Below, one piece after another: positions 56,770-64,000 of a stretch of 64,000 bases of DNA. How positions within the stretch are numbered: the stretch's first letter is position 1; the number at the start of each line of letters is the position of its first letter. The notes under the pieces were generated by a model, which was not told the DNA's origin, made no database searches, and was given only the letters and a program-made list of their open reading frames with translations. Source of the DNA: Chloroflexota bacterium (GTDB taxonomy: Bacteria > Chloroflexota > Limnocylindria > P2-11E); the NCBI GenBank assembly GCA_005883625.1, contig VBDU01000069.1, forward strand, positions 17,003 through 81,002, written 5' to 3'. The position numbers and the translations under genes were made by a program.

Positions 56770-57759
56770 TCACCGTCGCGTAACGGCGACCTCGCCGACC
56801 CACTTGATCCAGGTGAATCCCCTTCTCCCGGGCACCACGAGACGCAACGGATACCCGTGACCCGCGGAGATGGATTCGTCCCCGACGTGCGTCGCGAGGA
56901 TCGCATGCTCGGCCTCGGCACGATCGAAGGACCAGCGATGCCCGGTCACCGAGATGACCTCGACCAGCGCCGTTGGCGCCGCGCCGTGCACGTCCAGCAG
57001 GTCCGCGAGCGAGACGCCGCGCCAGCGCTGCTCCGTCCACCAGCCGCCCGTGCAATCGAGCACGGCGGCGACCTCGCGCCGCGGGAGCGTCCCGAGCTCG
57101 TCGAGGGAGAGCAGCCCCCGTCGCATGACGTCGCCGGACACGATGAGCCGCCAGCTCGCCGGATCGAGCGTCGGGATCGCGTCGAACGTCCAGCTGGTGA
57201 GCGGGAAGTCGTTGCCGGTGAACGAGCCGGCGCCCCGCGAGCCGGTCGCGCGACGATCGGCGGACACTCGGTCGAGCGCCGCCGTCGCGACGACGCCGAG
57301 CACGCCGAGCGCGCCCAGGCGCAGCAGCGAGCGCCGGCCGGCGAGCGTGGCGAGCGCGGGCCGGCCCTCGACGCGGCGGAGGGCATGCGCGATCACGAGC
57401 CCGGCCAGACCGAGACCGGCGAACACATGAAGGTTCAATGCCGAGTATCCCCAGGGCCGATCGAAGGACACCAGCCCCGCCGTCCAGGCAAGGCCGAGCC
57501 CGGCGCTCGGGACGAGGAGCGCCGCGGACAGCACGCCGAGCCATACGCTGCGGTCGCCGCGCGGGATGCGACGGGCCAGCGAGCGCCGGGCGATGGCGTA
57601 CTTCCAGAGAAGTGCGGCCACGAGCGTCAGGCCGGCGACGCGGTGCGCGAGATAGAGCGGAAGCGCCGACGACTCGGGGAGCAGCCACGCGACGAGCCCC
57701 GTCGCGACGAGGGTGCCCACCGCGACGAGGAGCACGAGGTTCGTGGCGCGGCGTGGCAC
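56770..57759 (-). CDS. Membrane-anchored sulfite-oxidase-family molybdopterin oxidoreductase
   Basis: N-terminal multi-TM region; AVLDCTGGWWTEQRWRGVSLADLL. Confidence 0.88.
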   Translation of the reverse strand: MPRRATNLVLLVAVGTLVATGLVAWLLPESSALPLYLAHRVAGLTLVAALLWKYAIARRSLARRIPRGDRSVWLGVLSAALLVPSAGLGLAWTAGLVSFDRPWGYSALNLHVFAGLGLAGLVIAHALRRVEGRPALATLAGRRSLLRLGALGVLGVVATAALDRVSADRRATGSRGAGSFTGNDFPLTSWTFDAIPTLDPASWRLIVSGDVMRRGLLSLDELGTLPRREVAAVLDCTGGWWTEQRWRGVSLADLLDVHGAAPTALVEVISVTGHRWSFDRAEAEHAILATHVGDESISAGHGYPLRLVVPGRRGFTWIKWVGEVAVTRR

Positions 57760-57792
57760 GCGAAGATGCTATTCCGCTGGCACACTGCGCCG

Positions 57793-58857
57793 ATGCCCGA
57801 GCGCATCGTCGTGACGTCCGAGCCGCTGAACGCGGAGACGCCGCTCGGTCGGGACACCGCGGCCATCACGCCGGTCGGACGGCATTACGTGCGCACGCAT
57901 TTCCCCCGGCCCTCGCCGCCTCACGAGATCGTCGTCGACGGCGCCGTGCGGAACGGCGCGCGCTACGACCTCGCCGCATTACAAGCGCTGGCCGCGCGAA
58001 CGCTCACCGTGACGCTCGAATGCGCGGGCAACGGCCGCGCGTACCTCGAGCCGAAGGTCCCCGGCGAGCAGTGGCGGCTCGGCGCCGTCGGGACCGCGGA
58101 GTGGACGGGCGTTCCCCTGCGGACGCTGCTCGAGCGGGCGGACCTGGGGCCGAGCGCGAGGGAGATCCTCTTCCGCGGGGCGGACCGCGGCACACCGAAG
58201 GAGCTCGCGCGCGAGATCGCGTTCGAGCGCTCGCTGCCGATCGCGGACGCGCTCGCGGACGACGTGCTCGTTGCGTACGCGATGAACGGCGCTCCGCTCG
58301 CGCCGGAGCACGGTGCGCCCTGGCGCCTCATCGTGCCCGGCCGGTACGGCATGGCGTCGGTGAAATGGCTCGAGCGCGTCTCGGCGATCGAGGAGCCCTT
58401 CGCCGGCTTCTACCAGCACACGAAGTACGTCATCGATGGTGCCCCCTTGCCGGCGATCGCGCCGCGGGCGGTCATCGTCGAGCCCGCCGACGGCGCGCGG
58501 ATCCCCAGACCGCTGCCGGACACGGAGGGCCGCGCAGGAACGTTCGAGATACGCGGGTACGCTTGGTCGGGTGTCGGCGGGATCGCGCGCGTGGACGTGA
58601 GCGTGGAGCCCGCCAGGTCGCGAAGCGAGCGCCACTGGCGCGCGGCGACGCTGGGACAGCAGGTCTCGCCGGATGCGTGGCGCGAATTCACGCTGAAGAT
58701 GCTGATCATCGGCGCCGGGTCCAGCGGCGAATTCGAGACCGAGATCCTGGCTCGGGCGACGGACGCGACGGGGACGACGCAGCCGCTGGAGCAGCGGCAC
58801 AACGCCCTTGGCTACATGAACAACCAGGCGCGGCCGGTGCGCGTGCGGATCGTCTAG
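57793..58857 (+). CDS. Sulfite-oxidase-family molybdopterin oxidoreductase
   Basis: TVTLECAGNGRAYLEPKVPGEQWRLGAVGTAEWTGVPLRTLLERA ... Mo-Co dimerization-like C-terminus. Confidence 0.92.
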   Translation: MPERIVVTSEPLNAETPLGRDTAAITPVGRHYVRTHFPRPSPPHEIVVDGAVRNGARYDLAALQALAARTLTVTLECAGNGRAYLEPKVPGEQWRLGAVGTAEWTGVPLRTLLERADLGPSAREILFRGADRGTPKELAREIAFERSLPIADALADDVLVAYAMNGAPLAPEHGAPWRLIVPGRYGMASVKWLERVSAIEEPFAGFYQHTKYVIDGAPLPAIAPRAVIVEPADGARIPRPLPDTEGRAGTFEIRGYAWSGVGGIARVDVSVEPARSRSERHWRAATLGQQVSPDAWREFTLKMLIIGAGSSGEFETEILARATDATGTTQPLEQRHNALGYMNNQARPVRVRIV

Positions 58858-59972
58858 ACCGGAAGCTCCTGCGCCACGTCGGCGAGCATGTCCGCGACGC
58901 GCGCGACGACCTCGGGCAGGAGGGCCTGCCCCGCGACGATGTTCGCCTCGGCGCCCGAGTGGAGGTTCAGCCGCCCGTGGTCGATACCGTCGTTGACACG
59001 CCCGTTCGCGCGGTCGTACACGGGCAGACCCGCCGTGTTGCGGCCATCGAACCAGGCGCGCGCGTGGTCGCGGAGCGTCGCGAACGCGGCCTCGCCGGTC
59101 GCCGCGTGCAGCCGGTCCATCACGTAGACCGCCGACGCGACCGCGTACGGCTGGACCATCGGACCCGCGAACGCGATCTCGATCTGGGGGACGATGAAGG
59201 CGAGGGCGCTGCGGCGCGCTACGGCGACGAGCTCTGGCCGGTCGAGGATGACGCCGGCCTCGGCGAGCACGCCCTCCTGGACGTGACCCCAGAGGTGCGG
59301 CTCCCCCTTCTCGTCAGGGCTGTTCATGAGAACGTCCCCGGAGCGGCACGACGCGATCTCGTCGCACCAGCCGTCGAGCGTCTCGCGGAGGACCGGCGTC
59401 AGGCCCGCGCGGACGAGGTCGACGGCCGCGAGGACGTGGATCGCGCGCACGTCCGGCGGAGCGGCGTTCTCCGCCGCCCAGCTGAAGCCCCGCGCCAGCG
59501 GCATCGCCACGCGCTCGTCGCGGAGCAGGACGTGCGCCTTCGCGAGGGCGCGCACCCCGCGCGCCTGCCAGAAGGTGCTCCCGGGGTACGACGTCGGGCC
59601 GTCTTCGTTGATCGTGCCGTCCCAGTCATGGACGAAGTTGCGGAAGCGGCCGTCGTCACCCTGCATGTAGAGGACGAAGTCGAGCAGACCTTCGGCCCAG
59701 CTGCGCAGCCGCGCGAGCTTGGTCTCGCGCCAGAGGTCGCACAGGAGCACGAAGGCTCGCGCGGCGTCGTCCACACAGGCCACGCCTTCAGGTCCTTTGT
59801 CCTCCGCCAGGAGCCAGGAGCCCGCTCCGTCCGCGTACACGGCGATGGCACAGGCGCGCTCCCCAGCGGCGGGAAGGGGTCGCGTGAGCCGCGCGAGCTG
59901 CCTCAGGATGTGTGCCGCTCCTGGAGGCTGGCGAGGATCTCGTTCACCGAGAAATCGGCCGCCGCGATGCAC
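58854..59972 (-). CDS. Alpha/alpha-toroid glycosidase-like protein of unknown function
   Basis: CVDDAARAFVLLCDLWRETK ... RFRNFVHDWDGTINEDGPTSYPGSTFWQARGVRAL; start uncertain (M or internal). Confidence 0.75.
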   Translation of the reverse strand: MHRGGRFLGERDPRQPPGAAHILRQLARLTRPLPAAGERACAIAVYADGAGSWLLAEDKGPEGVACVDDAARAFVLLCDLWRETKLARLRSWAEGLLDFVLYMQGDDGRFRNFVHDWDGTINEDGPTSYPGSTFWQARGVRALAKAHVLLRDERVAMPLARGFSWAAENAAPPDVRAIHVLAAVDLVRAGLTPVLRETLDGWCDEIASCRSGDVLMNSPDEKGEPHLWGHVQEGVLAEAGVILDRPELVAVARRSALAFIVPQIEIAFAGPMVQPYAVASAVYVMDRLHAATGEAAFATLRDHARAWFDGRNTAGLPVYDRANGRVNDGIDHGRLNLHSGAEANIVAGQALLPEVVARVADMLADVAQELPV

Positions 59973-61114
59973 GAGTCCGCCGCGCCGTAGTACATGCGGA
60001 TCCGGTCATCGTCGAGACGCACGACGCCGCACGAGAAGATCGTGTCGTTGAAGAGCCCGAGTCGCTCGTAGGCGGCCCCTGGCGCGAGGATCGGCGCGGG
60101 CGATCGCGCCAGCACCTTCCGTGGATCATCCGCGTCGAGGAGGACGCCGCCCATCGCATAGCGGTGGGTCCGGTTCACGCCGTGGTAGAGCTCGAGCCAG
60201 CCCTCCTTCGTGCGGAACGGCACCGCGGACCCGCCGGTGCGCAGCTCGTCCCAGTGGTCCCAGCGTGGGAGACAGACGGTCTCGTGGCCGCCCCATTTGA
60301 GGAGGTCGTCGGAGAACGCTATCCAGATCCCGGAGATGCGGCTGAACGATTGCGGCATCGGTCGCGTGAGCGCGACGTACTGACCCGCGATCCGCTCGGG
60401 GAAGATCACGACGTCCTTGTGATCCGGCAGGAAGATGACGCCACGCCGCTCGAAGGAGTGAAAGTCCTTCGTCGTGGCGAGGCTCGTGGTGATGCCCCAG
60501 CGCGAGACCGACACGTACGTGATGTAGTGGAGCCCGTCGATGAGCGTGACGCGCGGATCCTCGACCCCGTACTCCTCGAGGTCCACGTGCGGCGAGATCG
60601 CGGGCGTCTCGTCGATCCGGAACTTCACGCCATCGGCGCTGCGCGCGACGCGCAGATGGCTCATCTGGGCGAGGTAGTCGGTGTAGCCCTCGCTCGTGAC
60701 CCCGAGCACGCCGGTCCCATTGCGATACCGGATGGAGCGGGGATCGCGGAGGTCGAGCCCCGGCAGGTCCTTGGGGATGTACGCGACGATCACGCGCGGC
60801 TTGCCGCCGTTCGCGTCGAGGAAGCACATGCCGATGACGTCATGTCTCGAGTAGCCATTCGGCAGCGGCCGGAGCACCGGGTGCGGGCCGTCGAGATCGA
60901 GCGTCATCGCGCCGGGCGGCGGGTCGATGTCGCTGCGCGGGCGCTCGGCGACCCGCATCAGGAGCACGGTCTCTCCGTCGAGCTGCGCCGTCGCGGCGTT
61001 GAAGACGGACACGACCTCGAGCTCCGGCAGCGACGGCTTCACGTCGCGCGCGGTGATGAGCGGGTTCTGCTCGAGACGCCGACCGAGCGTCGTGCGATCC
61101 AGCCGGACCGTCAT
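59903..61114 (-). CDS. GH130-family glycoside phosphorylase/hydrolase
   Basis: RRLEQNPLITARDVKPSLPELEVVSVFNAATAQLDGETVLLMRVAERPR ... VEDPRVTLIDGLHYITYV ... LYYGAADSCIAAADF-like C-terminus. Confidence 0.9.
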   Translation of the reverse strand: MTVRLDRTTLGRRLEQNPLITARDVKPSLPELEVVSVFNAATAQLDGETVLLMRVAERPRSDIDPPPGAMTLDLDGPHPVLRPLPNGYSRHDVIGMCFLDANGGKPRVIVAYIPKDLPGLDLRDPRSIRYRNGTGVLGVTSEGYTDYLAQMSHLRVARSADGVKFRIDETPAISPHVDLEEYGVEDPRVTLIDGLHYITYVSVSRWGITTSLATTKDFHSFERRGVIFLPDHKDVVIFPERIAGQYVALTRPMPQSFSRISGIWIAFSDDLLKWGGHETVCLPRWDHWDELRTGGSAVPFRTKEGWLELYHGVNRTHRYAMGGVLLDADDPRKVLARSPAPILAPGAAYERLGLFNDTIFSCGVVRLDDDRIRMYYGAADSCIAAADFSVNEILASLQERHTS

Positions 61115-62334
61115 GCGCTGTGTACGGGAGCCTCGATGTCTTCCGGCTCGTCCACCGGACTCGCCTGCGCCGGCACCACGACCTCGGCGTGCCCGAGCAG
61201 CTCACGCGTGAGCGCGAGCACGCGGCGGCCCACGTTCGGCCAGGCCATCTCTTTGCCGTACTCGTAGGCCCGCCGCTCCAGCTCGGCCTTGAGCGCCGGA
61301 TCGTCGAGGATCGCGAGGACCGCGCGCACGAGGCCGTCGGCGTCGCGCACGTCGACGAGCAGGCCACGCCCGTCGGCGAGCGCCTCGGCGGCGTGCAGGT
61401 ACCGCGTGGAGACGATCGCCTTGCCTGCGCCGAGCGCGTACGCGAGGGTGCCGCTCGTGATCTGGTTCAGGTCGAGATACGGCGTCACGTAGACGTCGGT
61501 CGCGAGCAGGTAGTCCACGATCTCGCGCTGCCTGAGGTACTGGTTCACGAAACGCACGTGCTCAGCCATTCCGGAGCTCTCGATCTTCGCCACGAGCTCG
61601 TTGCGGTAGCGCTCGCCATCCTTCCTCAGAAGCTCGGGGTGGGTCTGCCCGACGATGAGGTAGAGCGTGTTCGGATGCCGCGCCGCGATCTGGGGCATGG
61701 CGGCGATCATGTATTCGAGGCCCTTGCGCGGATCGACGAGGCCGAAGGTCGAGATGATCGTGCGGTGATCCATGCCGAGCTGGCGCTTCAGCCGGCGGCG
61801 TCCACGCGGGACGATCGCGGGCATCCCGTGCGGGATCACGATCGAGGGACGCTCGATCCCGTAGACCTCCCCCAGCAGGCGCGCCGCGGTCTCGGCCATG
61901 ACGACGATGGCCGAGCTGCGCTCCGCGATCCGCCGCACGACCTCGCGGATCTGTGCCTCGGGCTTCGGCAGGACCGTATGCAGCGTCGTGATCACCGGCT
62001 TCTTGAGCTCCTCGAGCATCGGCACGCAGTGATCGTCGTAGGCACCGTCGCGCCAGACGCCGTAGAGCCCGAACTCGTGCTGCAGGTTGACCACGTCGGC
62101 GGACGACTCGTTGATCGCCCGCGCCGCGCCCCGATAGCTTGCCTTGTCGCCCTGGCGGATCCGCCACCGGACCTCGGGCCCATACGCGTGGGTCGCGTTT
62201 GGCTCGTCGATCGCGGCCGCGATGCAACGAACCGCCGGGTCGGCCGCTTTCACGGCGGCCATGAGATCAGCCGTGAACGTGGCGATGCCACAGCGGCGCG
62301 GGACGGCGGAGGCGACAAAGGCGATGCGGATCAC
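61111..62334 (-). CDS. GT4-family glycosyltransferase
   Basis: IRIAFVASAVPRRCGIATFTADL ... VNLQHEFGLYG ... IPHGMP ... GLVDPRKGLEYMIAAMP; GTG start. Confidence 0.93.
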   Translation of the reverse strand: MIRIAFVASAVPRRCGIATFTADLMAAVKAADPAVRCIAAAIDEPNATHAYGPEVRWRIRQGDKASYRGAARAINESSADVVNLQHEFGLYGVWRDGAYDDHCVPMLEELKKPVITTLHTVLPKPEAQIREVVRRIAERSSAIVVMAETAARLLGEVYGIERPSIVIPHGMPAIVPRGRRRLKRQLGMDHRTIISTFGLVDPRKGLEYMIAAMPQIAARHPNTLYLIVGQTHPELLRKDGERYRNELVAKIESSGMAEHVRFVNQYLRQREIVDYLLATDVYVTPYLDLNQITSGTLAYALGAGKAIVSTRYLHAAEALADGRGLLVDVRDADGLVRAVLAILDDPALKAELERRAYEYGKEMAWPNVGRRVLALTRELLGHAEVVVPAQASPVDEPEDIEAPVHSA

Positions 62335-62441
62335 ACCATTTTGCGCTGCCAGCGCTGGCTCGCTCGGCAAGGCAAGGCCCAGGGGGAGGACCTCAGGGTG
62401 GATCGCCACCTGTATTCGGCGAGCAGGATGCGTGCCCGGAA

Positions 62442-63791
62442 TCAGTCGTCTGAGGCGATGGGAAGCTCCGCGTTTCGCCATGCGGTGAAGCCGCCTCGCA
62501 TGTTGAGGACCTCACGGCCTGTGAGCTCGAGGATGCTCGCCGCGAGGCTCGAACGGATGCCCCCCGCGCAGTAGACGACGATCCTCCCCCTGGGAAGCTC
62601 GCCTGCGCGCTCGCGCACCTCGGAATAGGGCATGTGGACCGCGCCGGACGCGTGGCCGTCGCGCCACTCGCCGATCTCGCGGACGTCGAGCAGCACCGCG
62701 CCTTCCTCCGCGCGCGCCGCGGCGGTCCGCGCATCGACCTGCTCGATGCGCAGGACCTCGCCGTCGTCGGGCTCCGGCGAGGCGTATCCGCGGACGTCGT
62801 CGTACCCGATGACCGCGAGCTGCGAGCGCAAGCGCTCGGCCTGCTCGACGTCGACCGTCAGGATGACGAGCGGCGTGCCGAACGGGACGGTCGAGCCGAC
62901 GCGGACCGCGAACGAATCGTTGCCGACGACGTTCAATGCGCCGCGCCGGTGGCCGGCCCCGAAGAGGTGCGGGGGCCGCGGATCGATGACGGTCGCGCCG
63001 GCGAGTGCGCTCTGACGCAGCAGGGGCAGCGGTCGCCGATCGGCGAACGGCGCGCCCTGCGCGTTGAGCGCGCGGACGTGCGGGTAGTACGCGGGCGCGA
63101 CCGGAAGGCCCGCCTGGATCGTCCGGTGGAAGGTGGCGAAGTCCTCGAGCGCGGCGCGCGCCACGTGGTTGTGGCGCCGTTCGAAGCCGAGGGTCGTCCA
63201 GCGCGAGCCCGCGACCGTGGCCGCGCAGGCGCTCCCGCCACCGTGCGTCGGGAAGACCGCGAGGTGGTCCGGGAGCTTCAGAACATGCGAGCGCAGCGTG
63301 TCGTAGGCCGCGCGCGCCAGGCTCGCCTCGAGCGTCGCGCCGAGGAGATCGACGCGGGCGATCTGGCCGACGAGGAGCGCGCCGCCCGAGAAGAGGTATT
63401 GCGGATCGTCTGCGCGCCGCAGGTCGGACACGAGGTAGGCGACGTGCTCCGGCGTATGTCCGGGCGTCGCGACGCACCGCACCGCGAGCTCACCCACGTG
63501 GACCACTTCGTCGTGCGCGAGACCGACGTGGGGGTAGGCGACGCTCGCGTCCGCGCCGGTGTGGACGGTGATCGGACGGAGCTCCGCGAGCGCGCGCGAG
63601 CCCGAGAGATAGTCGTTGTGGACGTGCGTCTCGAACGAATGCGTCACGAGGACGCCGAGCCGCGAGGCGACCGCGAGGTACGCGTCGATGTGGCGGTCGG
63701 GATCGACGAGGAAAGCGACGCCCGCGTCTGGGTCGGCGCACAGGTAGCTCGCGTGGCCGAGCCCGGTGTCGAAGAGCTGCTCGATCAGCAT
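62442..63791 (-). CDS. MBL-fold hydrolase with two rhodanese domains (persulfide dioxygenase-like)
   Basis: THVHNDYLSG ... CVATPGHTPEHVAYLV ... VLLDVREIGEWRDGHASGAVHMPYSEV ... VVYCAGGIRSS. Confidence 0.93.
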   Translation of the reverse strand: MLIEQLFDTGLGHASYLCADPDAGVAFLVDPDRHIDAYLAVASRLGVLVTHSFETHVHNDYLSGSRALAELRPITVHTGADASVAYPHVGLAHDEVVHVGELAVRCVATPGHTPEHVAYLVSDLRRADDPQYLFSGGALLVGQIARVDLLGATLEASLARAAYDTLRSHVLKLPDHLAVFPTHGGGSACAATVAGSRWTTLGFERRHNHVARAALEDFATFHRTIQAGLPVAPAYYPHVRALNAQGAPFADRRPLPLLRQSALAGATVIDPRPPHLFGAGHRRGALNVVGNDSFAVRVGSTVPFGTPLVILTVDVEQAERLRSQLAVIGYDDVRGYASPEPDDGEVLRIEQVDARTAAARAEEGAVLLDVREIGEWRDGHASGAVHMPYSEVRERAGELPRGRIVVYCAGGIRSSLAASILELTGREVLNMRGGFTAWRNAELPIASDD

Positions 63792-63802
63792 CGCCGGACG
63801 AT

Positions 63803-63830
63803 ACAGTCGGGGGGCCCCCGGCCCCCGGGA
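63803..63830. repeat. Partial copy of the GC-rich palindromic repeat (intergenic)
   Basis: acagtcggggggcccccggcccccggga; matches the ends of the 2061/53073 element with the centre deleted. Confidence 0.65.
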
Positions 63831-63838
63831 AAAAGGGC

Positions 63839-64000
63839 CTAGCGCCCGGGCGGCTGGCGCACTCCCTTGCGCTCGAGGTCGAGGACGCGCTCGCCCGGTC
63901 CGGGCGGGTCGTCGTGGGGCGGGATCACCTCGGGAATGCGCTCGTCGACGCTCTTGCTCTTCTCTTCGGCTTCGTCCGGCGAATCAGTCGGTGTCGGTGC
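63839..64000 (-). CDS. Hypothetical acidic/charged protein, C-terminal part, runs off right edge
   Basis: ...SVDERIPEVIPPHDDPPGPGERVLDLERKGVRQPPGR stop. Confidence 0.5.
   Translation of the reverse strand, partial: APTPTDSPDEAEEKSKSVDERIPEVIPPHDDPPGPGERVLDLERKGVRQPPGR

Noticed and set aside
1-64000. Prophage, integron, transposase or CRISPR-Cas content
   Set aside because: No integrase, transposase, terminase, Cas protein or regular direct-repeat array was recognised in the translations or sequence.

Overview
High-GC bacterial chromosomal window, probably Chloroflexota or a related lineage judging by gene content and GC (taxonomy is an inference). I see about 70 supportable features. Main blocks: (1) a minus-strand pyrimidine operon pyrR-pyrB-pyrC-carA-phzF-like-carB-MFS with 4-nt ATGA overlaps; (2) glycogen synthase, a GalT-like enzyme and a Ser/Thr kinase; (3) a tandem-HNH gene whose stop codon lies inside a tRNA-Gly(CCC) gene; (4) three secreted proteins sharing one ~155-aa module; (5) a protease-MoxR-DUF58-VWA operon and a radical SAM gene, both near perfect TAGAAC-N4-GTTCTA palindromes; (6) a split LigD-type set (PE, ligase, polymerase) with topoisomerase IB; (7) a putative peptide-maturation locus at 42.7-48.2 kb; (8) a GH130/GT4 carbohydrate cluster. 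The strongest candidate for an undescribed system is 42698-48165: a PqqD-like/M50 metalloprotease/double cyclic-nucleotide-binding protein, two Crp/Fnr regulators, a small Cys-rich protein, and two duplicated precursor-like proteins with identical 42-aa N-terminal regions and divergent Cys-free C-termini. A second candidate is a family of GC-rich palindromic repeats inserted in frame into protein-coding genes (carB twice, ParB-like, GalT-like, LigD-PE, hydrolase, pyrB C-terminus). All assignments were made by reading the sequence and translations; no database search was run.
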